Origin: Neoceratodus forsteri
Taxonomy: Eukaryota; Chordata; Ceratodontiformes; Ceratodontidae
Assembly (NCBI GenBank): GCA_016271365.2
Contig: CM057453.1
Coordinates: 1,092,854,001 to 1,092,918,000, forward strand
DNA: 64,000 nucleotides
Direction of reading: 5' to 3'
Shown here: positions 32,465-43,114 of the stretch, piece after piece
Layout of the letters: every line of letters starts with the position of its first letter
Position numbering within the stretch: the first letter of the stretch is position 1
Notes under the pieces: generated by a model
Database searches by the model: none
What the model saw: only the letters and a program-made list of their open reading frames with translations
What the model was told of the DNA's origin: nothing
Position numbers and translations under genes: made by a program

Positions 32465-34487
32465 GGAAGGGGAGTTTTAATCATGGGTGACTTTTAATCT
32501 GCGGATGTGGACTGAAACATCATGGCCGCAGCTATAACTAGGAGCAGGGTCATCGTAGACTACCTGCAAGGGGTATTTCTCAGGCAGCTGGTTACAGAAC
32601 TCACTAGAGACTGGGCAGAGCTGGATCTGGTACTTAAAAACAGGGACAACATAGCAGACATCACAGTGAGTAGCCCCTGGGTTCAAGGGATCTCAGTACA
32701 ATGTAGTTTAGCATATAGATTGGGCAGAGGGATAAACAGTAGGATGATGGTCCTGGACTTGAGGAGAGCAGAATTTAGAGAAATGGGAGACTGCTTTAGG
32801 AAATACCTTGAAGTGGGGATAGCTTGGGAGGGTGGAGGCATAATGGTGTAGAATAAAGTAGGGAATAACTGAGGTAATGGCAGGCTGTTCAAAGGTAATA
32901 AAGAAGTGTAAGAGGATAAAAAGGCCACTGTGGATGTCAAAAGAGGTGGCTAAGGTGGTAAATGAGAAGAAGACAGCTTTCAGAAGGTACAAGGAGACCC
33001 AAACAGAGGCAGACAGGGAGGTATATTTAGAGAAACAAAGGGAGGCAGGAAGGAGAATAAGGACAGCAAAGGCTCAAACTGAGGAAAGTCTTGCCCAGAA
33101 GGTCAAGAATGAAGATAAGACTTTCTTCAGATACATGAAGAAGAAAAGGAAGTCAAGTGGTGGTATAGTGAAGATAGCAGACCAAGAAGGGTGGCTGTGC
33201 AAGGGAAGACCAAAAAAAAGCTAACATTTTAAGCAAATACTTCTGCCCAGTATTCACAGTGGAAGGGGGGATGGGCCGATATGCAGTAACAGGCACTGGG
33301 GGGAGGAAGGGTGGACACAAATCGATTTACAGAAAAGAGAGTCCGCTGTGGGTTGGAAGCCCTGAAGGAAAACAAGGCGATGGGGCCAGATGGGATCCAC
33401 CCAAGGGTACTTAAAGAGTGTTAGCTGCCCCTCTGGCAGTACTGTTTAGCACCTCATTGGAGAGGGGGTTGGTTCCAGAGGAATGGAGGAAGGTCAGTGT
33501 GGACCCTTTGCACAAGAGTGGCAGCAGGGAGGAGGCCAGTAATTACAGACCAGTCAGTCTCACATCAGTAATGGGGAAGTTAATGGAGTCCCTGCTGAAG
33601 GAGAGACTGATGGAGTACCTGAAGACATATAGGCTGCAGGACTACCACAGCACGGTTTCACAGGGATTAGGTCATGTTAAACAAATCTCATAGATTTCTT
33701 TGACTGGATAACTAAGGACGTGGATCGAGGAGGACAGTGGATGTCGCCTGTCTGGACTTCGGTAAGGCCTTTGACATTCTAATCACACAGAGGCTGATAA
33801 AGAAACTTAGCAGCCTGGGAGTTGGGGAGAAGTTGGTAAACTGGGTATCAAACTGTTTGAGAGATAGGAGGCAAAGGGACGGCAGTCACCTGAAGGACTG
33901 AAGAGTGACCACTACCACAGGGATCGGTGCTGGGTCCTGTCCTCTTCACTGTGTTCATAAGTGACATTGCTGAGGAACTGGAGGGGAAGGTTCGTCCCTT
34001 TGCAGATAACACAACAATTTGCAACAGGGTGGACACCCAGGACAGGATGGAGACAATGCAAAAGGATCTGGAGAAATTAGAGGAGTGGTTTAGTGAGCAT
34101 CAGCTGGGTTTCAGTGCTAGAAAGTGCACAGTCATGCACCTGGGGTGGGGTAACCTGGGGACTGTGTATAAGCTGGGGTACTTATAGTCACCAAGCAAGA
34201 GAGAGACCTTGGGATGATCATATCTAGTGATCTCAAGGTGGTAGGGCAGTGTGACAGGGCAGTAGGCAAGGCGAGCTGGATGGTGGGATGTATAGGGAGG
34301 GGGGTTTCTTGCAGGAAAAGAGAGGTGGCGTTGCCTCTGTATCGCTCACTGGTGAGACCCCACCTGGAGTACTGTGTTCACTTCTGGAGGCTGCATCTCC
34401 ACAAGGGCATCGGTAGAGTGGAGGAGGTCCAGAAAGAGGCTGCCAAAATGCATGAGAAGCCGTACAAAGAGAGACTGTGAGAGTTGG
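32465..34487 (+). pseudogene. Outer CR1 ORF2 (endonuclease end, linker, RT)
   Basis: A degraded GDF block at 32485 is followed by the linker frame 32877-33224 (RIKRPLWMSKEVAKVVNEKK, rich in Lys/Glu and probably helical). The RT fingers are at 33418-33693 (EEWRKVSVDPLHKSG, NYRPVSLTSVMGKLMESLL). The palm block lies near 33750, and the second palm block at 33927-34187 (LGPVLFTVFISDIAEELEG). There FADD has become FADN. The C-terminal block is PLYRSLVRPHLEYCVHFW at about 34340. Frameshifts and stops separate these frames, so the ORF is dead. Ser/Lys-rich linker conservation suggests moderate age. Confidence 0.87.
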
Positions 34488-34500
34488 GACATGATTGAGA

Positions 34501-35006
34501 GCAAGGATACCAAAGGTGCTACGAGATTTTCCTTTCGGGAACCTGTCCTGTGAGGACAGCTGTACCATGGAACTGGTTGCACTTGCTGTTTGTCACTTTT
34601 AAGTCCCTTTTCGTATATATTTACTATTCTAACACCACACCACCATGGATCACCAGTCTAGAGAAATTGTGAGAAAAGTGAGGGGATCTTGCCTGGATTT
34701 GAACCCACAGTCTGTTGTATACGAGGCTGTAAATCTTTCCAGTGCACCACAAAGCTGGCACAGTAATGAAGCTCAGCTATTTACCTGTAGAGGTGGAAGC
34801 CCTGCTGGGAGTGGGAAAACACTGCATGGCAGTGCTTGACACTACAATTTCCTGACCCTGACAGGACCGTTTCCTAACGGGGGAAATCTCAGGGGAAAAC
34901 AGGGAGTGGTGGTTCCTGACAGGGCAATTTCCTAACTGGAAAGTCTTGTTCCTGTCAGTAGAATTTCCTGATGGGAAAATCTCGTAGTACCTTTACTATC
35001 CCACCT
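34501..35006. mobile_element. MITE with imperfect TIRs and 9-bp target duplication
   Basis: TGATTGAGA flanks both sides (34492-34500 and 35007-35015). The left end has GATACCAAAGGTGCTACGAG then ATTTTCC. The right end, inverted, has GATAGTAAAGGTACTACGAG then ATTTTCC. A 9-bp duplication with TIRs suits a Mutator-like, Merlin-like or atypical hAT element. The interior holds several TTTCCTxAxxGG repeats at 34850-34985 and a minus-strand tRNA-like segment (box B about 34694-34707, box A about 34740-34755), probably a further nested SINE. The CR1 frame is restored when it is removed. Confidence 0.72.
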
Positions 35007-35106
35007 GATTGAGACCTATGAGTACCTCAAGGGGGTGAACAAAGTGCAGGGAGGGAGCCTGTTTCATTGGAAGAACATCAGTACCGAGGGGCATGCTATG
35101 AAGCTT

Positions 35107-35519
35107 TTTTTTAATAAAATATGTTATCTCCCAGTGCCAGCGGGCTTGGTGGTAGTTATACCAACCATCTGTGCTACACCCCCTCCTCCAGTTGTCGCAG
35201 ATCATGCTGCGCGATAGTGGGGGCCTTTCACCTTTAGGTTACTTTCCTAAAACCCTGCCTTTGAGAACGCTGGAACAAAGGACGTAAGTCCATGCTGTAG
35301 ACGTGCTGATGCACATCTCAGCCAAGCACTTAAACGGCCTCCTCCCCTCTCCACACTGTGAGTCCCATGCCACTACCTGTGCATCAACAGATGGCAGTAA
35401 CAGGACGATGTGACAGCCCCCTTCCCCTCGGCCGGCCCCCAGCAACCAGGCTCATTCCCAAACCCAAGTCACCGGTGTCACGGTCGGTAATGTTACTGCT
35501 GCACCGATGGGCCAACTAG
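35107..35519 (-). mobile_element. tRNA-derived SINE with 16-bp target duplication
   Basis: GCATGCTATGAAGCTT is duplicated at 35091-35106 and 35520-35535. On the minus strand the 413-bp insert starts with CTAGTTGGCCC. It has box-A-like GGTGCAGCAGTAACATT (35488-35505) and box-B-like GGGTTTGGGAATGAGCC (35449-35465), and ends in TTTTATTAAAAAAA next to the target. This is a complete retroposed SINE. It shares its body with the copy at 31907-32440. Transcription would be from the internal RNA polymerase III promoter. It has no coding capacity. Confidence 0.85.
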
Positions 35520-36351
35520 GCATGCTATGAAGCTTGAAGGGGGGAGGGAGTTAAGAGGGATGTGAGGAAATACTTCTTCACCGAAAGCCTTCAACACTGT
35601 CCCACATAGACAGCTGATTAGCAAGATGGATAGTCTGGGCATGGGAGACAAGGTGGTGAACTGGGCTAGGAACTGGTTAACAGACAGGAGACAGAGGGTG
35701 GTGGTAAATGGGGTACAATCTGGGGAGAGGGGGATGATCAGTGGGGTACCACAGGGATCAGTACTAGGACCAGTCCTGTTCAATGTCTTCATTAGTGACA
35801 TTGCAGAGGGGCTGGAAGGAAAGGTCTGCCTGTTTGCAAATGACACCAAGATCTGCAACAGGGTGGATACTCCAGAAGGGGTGGAGAAAATGCAGAGGGA
35901 CCTGCAGAAGCTTGAAAGATGATCCAAGATGTGACAACTGAGTTTCGGTGCAAAGAAGTGCAAAATAATGCACCTGGGTAGAGGGAACCCTGGGGAGAGC
36001 TACAGATTCTGGTGGAGGGAGGAGCTGACCGTCACCAAAGAGGAAAGGGACCTAGGGGTTATCATTTCTGATGACCTTAAGGGATCAAAGCAGTGCACAA
36101 AGGTGGCAGGGAGGGCCAGGGCATGCTGGGGTGCGTAGGCTGGGGTATCTCTACAAGGCATAAATTAGTGTCGGAGAGTTGATTAGCGGCCTTTGCCAAT
36201 CAAAATTAAAAATGATTAGCAATTAGCCAGTCTTGATTAGCAGTTTTCTAAAATGGGTATTTTTACTTTAAACCATATAATTATTATTTATTATTGTGTA
36301 TATTAATAAAACAGACATTGTATACATAGTTTCGAGACTGAATTTGCCATT

Positions 36352-36848
36352 ATGACCCAATTGTCAGCATAGCCTTGTTCCATTACCCCACCTCATGTAC
36401 CCAGTGTAGATAATTTTCCAGTCCCTGCCAAAGCGTAATTCTGCGCAACTGAAATGCCATTCTGTGTCACAGGTGCGGAAACACATTTTGGCCAGGATTT
36501 GAAAAATGACAGCTGTGACATACATGAGGTGTGGTAATAAGAAGGCTATGTTGAAAATCTGGTGTCAAAATATTTAAAATTTCCAAAGTTATGAGGGTGC
36601 AAAGCGAAATTTCAACAATTGTTCATAACTCAACTCTGCTAGTTTTTCATGTTTTGACCCCAAATTTTCAACATAGCCTTCTTATGACCCCACCTCATGG
36701 ACAATATGACTATCATTACCAAAATCCTGCCTGAAAGGTCAATTCGCCAGGTGACTGAGAAATCACCTTTTGGGCAGAAGTTGCTTAATGACAGTTATAT
36801 TGTTCATGAGGTGGGGTCCCCAAAAGGCTATGTTGAAAATTTGGGGTC
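36352..36848. repeat. Two tandem inverted-repeat modules
   Basis: Module 1: arm 36352-36400 pairs with 36521-36567. Module 2: arm 36655-36705 pairs with 36801-36848. Arms of both modules share CAACATAGCCT or its variant and CCCCACCTCATG. The modules are about 303 bp apart and are related to each other, including a CAAAGTTATGxxGG-like spacer. Each could form a hairpin with an arm of about 45 bp and a loop of 95-120 bp. Confidence 0.8.
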
Positions 36849-37188
36849 AGTATCTCAAAGAATGACCAAGTTATGCACCAGAGTTGAACCCCCCATTGAA
36901 ATAGGACCGCATTTACCTTAGTTCTCATGCTGCAGTCGCCGGTTCCAGCAGCAAGACATGTCTTAGATTGGAGAACGGCTCTTGAATTTCAGGTGAGTGA
37001 GGGTGTGTGTGGGTGTACTAGGGTGTGTGGGGTGATAGCTGCTGAGTGGGAGGTGTGGGTGGGAAGGAAGTACGATCGGCAAGGGACTTTTTTTTTCTTG
37101 CAGGTTTAAAAAAAAGAAAATACATCACGGACTGTTTTTTTTTTTTTTTTGACAGAAGCAAGCTAGATTGGGGATAGGGAGGGGGAAT

Positions 37189-37425
37189 GCCACTAGACAC
37201 CAGGGAATTATGAGGACAGCAATAGGTATGGTGCCACTAGACCACCAGGGAACTTTAATAAATCATACTTCGGGGATCGTGATCAGAGGTTGGGGGTGCC
37301 ACTAGAACAGCATATGGGGACGGTGATCGGCAGAGGTTTGGGGAGGGGCCACTAGACACCAGGGAAAGAAAAATAAAGGGCATACAATCGGAGGGTGGGG
37401 GGCACCACTAGACACCAGGGAAAAT
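37189..37425. repeat. Irregular minisatellite, five copies
   Basis: GCCACTAGACACCAGGGAA or a variant recurs at 37189, 37233, 37298, 37348 and about 37403, with intervals of 44-65 bp. G-rich and GATCGG-like sequence lies between copies. The unequal spacing suggests slippage or unequal exchange. Confidence 0.75.
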
Positions 37426-38390
37426 TTAAATAATTAGAGGGATAGCCAGTTTACATGATTAGCAGTCACTGCTAATCATGCAGACAATTGACTCATATTT
37501 CCCAATTCTTGGGTCTCAAATTGCGATTCGAACCTGCTTATTTTATCCCTTGCACTAGCAGGAGGTGGGAGATGGTGATGCCATTGTATAAAACATTGGT
37601 AAGGCCTCACCCAGTATACTGCTTGCAGTTCTGGAGGCCACGCCTGCTCAAGGACATAGATAAGGTGGATACTATCCAGAGAAGGTCAACAAAGATGGTG
37701 CAGGGCTAGCACCACAAAACATATGAAGAGAGACTAAGGGACCTCAATATGTACTCACTGTAGGAGAGGAGAGAGAGCAGGGGGACATGACTGAAACTTT
37801 CAAGTTCCTCAAGGGCATAAACAAGGTGCAGGTGGGGGACCTTTTCCAATGTAGAGAAAGTACTAGAACAAGGCAGCATAATATCAGATTGGAAGGGGGT
37901 AGATTAAGAGGTAATGTGAGGAAGTTTTTCTACAAAGAAAGGGTAATCAATGCTTGGAATAGTCTGCCACAGGAGATAGTGGGGGCAAGCACAGTGGAGA
38001 GGTTTAAGCATACACGGGACAGGCACAAGGGAAGCTTGAGAGGGGAGGGAGCGATGAAAAGCCATTGATCACATAGGGCCAGTGGCCACATACAATATAT
38101 AAGGCCTACGGGCAGACTGGATGGGCCTAGCGGTCCTTATCTGTCGATAATTTCTATGTTTCTTTGAAAGGGTGGCAGATCCCTGGAACAGCCTTCCAGA
38201 AGGGGTGGTGGGGCAAAGACAGTGGGGAACTTCAAACATGTGTGGGATAGGTACATTGGTATTATAAACAGAGGTAAGGGAGGGACACCTGTGTCCAAGC
38301 AGAGTCCGGGGTGTAGTGTTAGGCAGGGAAGATAAGGCCTACTGGTCCTTTTCTACTGACGCTTTCTGTGTTTCTGTGCATTGACAGAAA

Positions 38391-38643
38391 AAAAAACTGA
38401 GAAAAGCCTTTACGGATTTTCATTTTCAGACCAAACTTATCAAATGGTTTGTTAGCAAGATATAACAAGGGTTCAAATTATGAAATAGATGCCCTTTGTG
38501 AGTGCAAAAAGGGAAGATACTGATCGTATCCTAATTTGCCATCCTCAATAAACGTAATAAGTCATTCTTAAGCAAAACATTTGGGTCAGTACTGCTGCCT
38601 TTATCAGTGGGTGGGGGGGTACCATTTTAAATATCTTACTTAA
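38391..38643. other. Unassigned spacer
   Basis: About 250 bp between the CR1 tail and a TTAA element. Nothing is recognised. Confidence 0.4.
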
Positions 38644-40032
38644 AGAGGGACTGTGGTCACAAATGACTGGTATGAATAAATTCAGAATATGGATCAACAT
38701 AGCCCCAATTACCCTCTTGCCAAAACTGAGATCGCTTAGTTACTTTGTTTAAAAGTTACAAATCATTTTACAACCCTAAATTCTCTACCTGTTAAAAAAA
38801 AAGTCAGTTTCAGTGAAGAGGTGCTGATGATGTCATCTTCTGAACTCAGTCTAGCCCTCCCTGTCAGCAAGCTTACAAGACCTGCTGCTCCAAAGTTTAT
38901 AAACTATGTGCAAATGGTTTTCTTCAGTAAAACAGGCAACACCATTCAATAAACATTGCTTTAAAACTTATGTGTGTTTCAGGTTTTGTAACAAAGTTGA
39001 CAAATTCATATTTTTGTTTTTGGTGCTTTTTTGTTGTGGTCCTTTTCTCCTGGGTTGTTGGATATTGAATCACAGCATACTACTGTGAGATTTGCAGATT
39101 GCATATCTCTGATGTGGTGAAAGGCTGTGATCATTCACACCTATCATTCAATTGAGGTGATTTCTCATAATGACATTTTAAATCAATTATTCCATCACCC
39201 TGTAAATGGGGTGGGAGAGGTAGTGCTGTTTTGAAACCTTACTAAAAGTTTCTATGCAGTAGCCAGCTTAGTGCTTAGTCACTCAATTAATCAATCATTA
39301 TTTTATTCATCATCAAAGTATGAATGAATGGGATACTCAGTTGAGCAAAACTCATTTTCTGTTTTCTCATTGACAGGGTGTTACTTAATCTACATTCGGG
39401 CTCATCTGCGTTGTACTGCACATTACAGTGATTATTTTACCAGGGCTAACACTTCCACCCCTAGTAGGAATTAACACAGATAAGGCCCCTATTAAAACTT
39501 ATTGTAAAGCTGACACTGACAAACAGCAATGCAGTTACCAACATTGCAACACTTGTAGCAATACAACTTCCAAACAGGCACTGCAGAGTAACACTTCACA
39601 TGGTACCAGCAGCCTGGAGGCATGCTGACTCAGAATCCTGTAACTCTGGAGAAATGCCTTACCAAAAAGGCATTACAATACAAATTTGTCAACTTTGTTA
39701 CAGAACCTGAAATACATAGATTCTATAGCACTGTTTTTAGAATGGTGCTGCCTGTTTTATTTGTGAAAACCATTGCAGAATGATCTTTTAACTTTGAAGA
39801 AACAAGTCCTATAAGCTTGTTAACAGGGAGGGCTAGACTGTGAGTTCAGGAGTGACATCATCAGCACCTCTTTACTGAAACTGGCTTTTTTGAACAGGTA
39901 GTGAAATCAGGGTTACAAAATAGCCCATAAGTTTAAAATGAAGTAACACAGAAACCTAATGTTTGGTATGAGATTTTTTGGGGTATGCTTATTCTAATTC
40001 TGCAATGTAGCACTTTTGGCCAGAGTCCCTCT
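38644..40032. mobile_element. TTAA-flanked long-TIR element, piggyBac-like, non-autonomous
   Basis: TTAA flanks both ends (38640-38643 and 40033-40036). The left arm 38644-39015 starts AGAGGGACTGTGG. The right arm 39678-40032 is its imperfect reverse complement (inverted start AGAGGGACTCTGG), sharing for example GAGGTGCTGATGATGTCA and GTAACAAAGTTGACAAAT. The inner 660 bp is non-coding. TTAA targets are typical of piggyBac, and Kolobok elements also use TTAA. At 1389 bp with TIRs of over 350 bp it is a foldback-type MITE that would depend on a transposase supplied elsewhere. Confidence 0.8.
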
Positions 40033-40036
40033 TTAA

Positions 40037-40589
40037 TTCTAACTATCAAGAAATTGGACCTGTTAATGCATACAGTTCTTGAAAAGGTCAGGACCACAGG
40101 ATCACCATAAATGATCCCCTTGACTTTTCACTGCTATCCCCCCAAAAAAATAAAAAACACGAAAAGATACTGCACACATTGTTGGGCACCAAAGATGTTA
40201 AGCATACAAACAGGGTACATTTTTGGGTGGGGGATTGGGACAATTGGCACACAGTTTTTAATTTTGACCCACCTTTTCTTCTACCTTGGGGACAACCTGC
40301 TCACTGTTATTGAGGTTTTATACTGTTGTTTTATGAATCTGGGCTCGGCTGAACAATATGACTATAGTTTTTTTTATTACCTTTACTTTTTATACCCATT
40401 GGGTCAGTGTCCCACATACATAAATACCTGAAATGAACCCTGAGCAGATGCACTTTATAACAACTGGACATTCTTATTCTTTTTCTATATTGTTTGATTT
40501 AATGACGTTATCTCTGTTCTTTTTAATTGTAAAAATATTTCTTTTTTTGTGACGTGTAACAAATTTTAATGACAGTTTGCTGAAAACTA
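40037..40589. other. Unassigned spacer
   Basis: A/T-rich sequence between the TTAA element and a CR1 fragment. No coding or repeat structure is recognised. The 106-codon frame at 40111 has no domain. Confidence 0.4.
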
Positions 40590-40870
40590 AAACTAAAATC
40601 TCTCAAGCTGGACGGGGGAGGGAATTCAGAAAGGACATCAGAAAGTATTTTTTCACAAAAAGGGTGGTGGGCAGTCCACCCAGTAATGTGATCCATACTG
40701 GGGCTATATCAGGGTTCAGAAGGCAGTGGAACATCTTCAGGGGGGTTATTAGGGACCTGAGGATTGTGGGGTGAGGAGAGCTCTGAAAGGGCAGAGTAAC
40801 TTCATTGTAGGACATCTGGGCAGACTAGATGGACTCAGTCTTTTTCAGTCCTCTGTGTTTCTCTGTTTTG
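40590..40870 (+). mobile_element. CR1 3' end fragment
   Basis: GREFRKDIRKYFFTKRVVG near 40620-40670 is followed by the CR1 3' UTR with GGGCAGACTAGATGGACT and a tail ending CTGTGTTTCTCTGTT near 40870. It is truncated at the 5' side. Confidence 0.82.
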
Positions 40871-41446
40871 TTTTTGTGGTTCCTTTTTCAGGTGTCCAGT
40901 ACCCACATCAGACATTCCTTGACTTCTGCCAGTGCTCACTGTAGCACATGTCCCAGACTAGATTTAAATAAAGTTCATGGACCTTTCAGAATGTCATAAA
41001 ATGCCCTTCTGTTAATCCAAAAATGTTTTGGGGACATCTTATCTAATAACAGCGATGTTCCTATTTTTGGAAAGAGAAGTAATTAGAGGTACTCTCCTCT
41101 AATCATGCTAGAACCCTGTATTTATCTGTCGAAACCTTTACTACTTCTCCAAGAATCCCTGCTGTTGGGAAGCTGGTGTCCACTGAGTGGAAGGAAAAGG
41201 AATCTGCTTTATATACACTGTATCCCAAAGTACTTTACAAGTCATGAACAGTTGGCAGCAACCCTTAGGTAAGCATAAGGAGTTTAAGGAAAGCTTTGTT
41301 GGGGGGGTTGTATGATGGAAACTTTTGTGCCTAGAATAAATGTCAAACCTGTTGTAAACCTGTGTTTATGACTCTTGTCACTGTTTCTCCATTTAAGATG
41401 CATGATAGATTACTCGCATAACTCTTGTTCTTTCTGGATTTTGTAG
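40871..41446. other. Intron upstream of second host exon
   Basis: Largely repeat-free sequence leading into the polypyrimidine tract and acceptor at 41425-41446. No other exon is supported. Confidence 0.45.
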
Positions 41447-41536
41447 CTTTGAGGAAGTGAATGCCAACGAAGCCACGTATCGAAATAGTTTTACAGAGGA
41501 TTCGAATGGGGAGTCAGACTTTGACCTGTCTAAAAG
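41447..41536 (+). CDS. Internal exon of an unidentified host gene
   Basis: This is a 90-bp exon with acceptor TTCTTTCTGGATTTTGTAG and donor AAAAG|GTAGAT at 41537. One frame is open: one base, 29 codons, two bases. The other two frames hit stops within a few codons. The peptide includes NEATYRNSFTEDSNGESD and ends FDLSK, an acidic Ser/Asn-rich segment that looks like a disordered linker. Its 5' phase fits the 3' phase of the exon at 5457, so the two could be consecutive, joined through an AGC serine. It sits in a roughly 1.9-kb TE-poor island. I do not recognise the protein. Confidence 0.72.
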
Positions 41537-42741
41537 GTAGATATTCTTCTAATGAAAAAATTTCAAGCAGCAGTAACAACAAAAGGAGTTTGTACTGTTT
41601 TCCTAGCAGTCAAACCCAATTCCCCTGCCAGTCACATTTTTGACTACCTGTAGTACAAACTGATGGCCCTAAATCCTTTTATGTTTTATAAAGATTCACT
41701 TTCAGACACTAGGGCAAGGTTTGAACTGAGACTCCTTTGATCTTTCATGCATTTCCCTCCTAACTGTTGAAATTAGTGAAGCTCTCAGTATTGCAACATT
41801 GGTTTTCTGGCTTCACAGCATATCTGCTCCTACTGCTGGAGCATGCAGTGACTTCAAAATCCTGTACATGTGACATCATCATCATCTTTCGCCCTGGAAA
41901 TGGCTCTGATGGGACCACAAATGCAGCAGCATGTTGTGATGTTACTGCATGACAGTAGTGTGAATTGGGCAGGTTGTAAAGAAGGGCAGTCTCGTTTCAA
42001 TGTAAATATTTGCTATTATTAGCAAGACTGAGCAGGAAAACATTGTAGAATACCTTAGGGATACTAGGATGTTTATTTGAAGTTTGCTGTAGTATGAGAG
42101 TCTGCCTTTTCATGGTATAAAACTAGGTCTGTAGAAGAGAGGATCCTGACTGGCTACATATATGCTGATAGTCTTCCATCAATCTGCGTTAAGTATGCAT
42201 GTTCAGTATCATTACAAGAGTATTGATTTTTTTTTTATTTCCCACAAAGGTGCACCTGAGTGCTGTTTACAGTTTTTATTTACATTTATTTAGCGCATTT
42301 TATGTTTTGCCACTGGTGCCTTAATGCCGGCTCTTGCACTCATTGCAGGAGTAACTGACTCAGGCACAAGAAACACTCAGCTGGCCATCTGCTACTGGGT
42401 GCACAACATGCACTTATTACTCTGCATGGAATTTTTCCTAATATCAGCAGATTTGGTAGAGGCTATTACAAATGCTAGTACAGGATTCAGGTCCATGTCT
42501 TATGATGATACCATCACTATCATCGTGCTCCCTTACGGTACATGAGAATGCCATCACTCCTCTGAGATGTTTCGTTACTACGCTGCTGGAAGGCAAGGCC
42601 TACAGGAACTTTATAGACACAGATATATGAATCTTTCTTGACAAAAGCAATACCCTGAACATCTCCAGAGCAGTCTAAAAGGGTATCTGAGGGGCAGGGT
42701 CATGAGCCACACAGTGCATAAGAATAAGTTGTGAAAGCTGA
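41537..42741. other. Intron downstream of second host exon
   Basis: Mostly unique sequence. A TTTATTTACATTTATTTAGC stretch near 42277 could be an old LINE tail. I see no further exon or element. Confidence 0.4.
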
Positions 42742-43000
42742 CCCAGTGCCTGAGGCACTGTGTGCCTTACTTTCTACCACACCAGCGACCTGAGTTCGTA
42801 AACAAGTTTGGGTTGCCAGGGGTCATGGGGAAGGGGTCAAGCATCCGGAAGACTGTTCTCCTCTCCAGGAAGTGGGGGTCTGCCATTTTGAGACTTGTGC
42901 CACCCCCAGGTGGAGGCCTGGAGTAACGTCACGAAGAGAGAGGCCGCAGTTACGTGGTATGTGCCTTCATGCACTCATGCTTGCGTGCTCCCACACCACT
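42742..43000 (+). mobile_element. Degenerate tRNA-derived SINE, third family member
   Basis: The GAGGCACTGTGTGCC region (42751-42765), an ACACCAGCGACCTGAGTTCG block (42779-42798, box-B-like at its end) and the following GTTGCCAGGGGTCATGGGG match the head of the SINE at 35107-35519 read on its own strand. The right limit is unclear. Confidence 0.5.
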
Positions 43001-43114
43001 ACTTCACACTGGATAATGAATGTCTAGATGGGGGAGGATGCCCTTCCCCTTTCTGGCCCCATCACGGTGGGGTGGAGCAAACCTTGGGGGTCACTGGATC
43101 CAGGTGAGTACTGG

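Larger units (their letters stand above)
36166..37560. mobile_element. Unclassified 1.4-kb insert with foldback modules and minisatellite
   Basis: Removing this block rejoins the inner CR1 (GISTRHK to WEMVMPLYKTLV). Near its left end it has repeated GATTAGC motifs (36182-36240). Near its right end, GATTAGCAGTCACTGCTAATC forms a small palindrome at 37459-37479. In between are two inverted-repeat modules and a CCACTAGACACCAGGG minisatellite. No TIR pair, target duplication, LTR or coding domain is clear. It could be a non-autonomous transposon or more than one element. I do not recognise it. Confidence 0.6.
35584..38162 (+). mobile_element. Inner CR1 LINE, 5'-truncated, inserted in outer CR1
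   Basis: This starts inside RT (AFNTVPHRQLISKMDSLGMG) and reads GVPQGSVLGPVLFNVFISDI near 35740-35800. It then reads LFANDTKICNRVD (FADD changed to FAND) and KQCTKVAGRA. After an interruption at 36166-37560 it resumes with RRWEMVMPLYKTLVRPH and DMTETFKFLKGINKVQ to a 3' UTR ending ATAATTTCTATGTTTCT. The flanks share GAAAG, compatible with a short target duplication. The frame 35626-35922 is open for 98 codons, so this copy is younger than its host CR1. Confidence 0.87.
31785..38390 (+). mobile_element. Outer CR1 LINE with nested insertions
   Basis: Segments 31785-31906, 32441-34500, 35007-35106, 35520-35583 and 38163-38390 read as one CR1 in order: endonuclease YRPPTQG block, GDF block, linker, RT, YEYLKGVNKVQ, VRKYFFTE, then RVADPWNSLPE and the 3' UTR ending CTTTCTGTGTTTC. 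The joins are exact at the codon level. For example TTCACCGAA at 35575-35583 continues as AGGGTGGCAGATCC at 38166. The intervening pieces are a SINE, a MITE, another SINE and a second CR1. Confidence 0.85.

Noticed and set aside
37495..37560. tRNA gene or SINE from a GATTCGAACC box-B-like motif
   Set aside because: No matching A box and no tRNA fold. It is an isolated B-box-like string at the edge of the unclassified insert.
40880..40950. Possible exon after CCTTTTTCAG near 40893
   Set aside because: No donor follows and the open frame stops soon after. It lies at the end of a CR1 tail.
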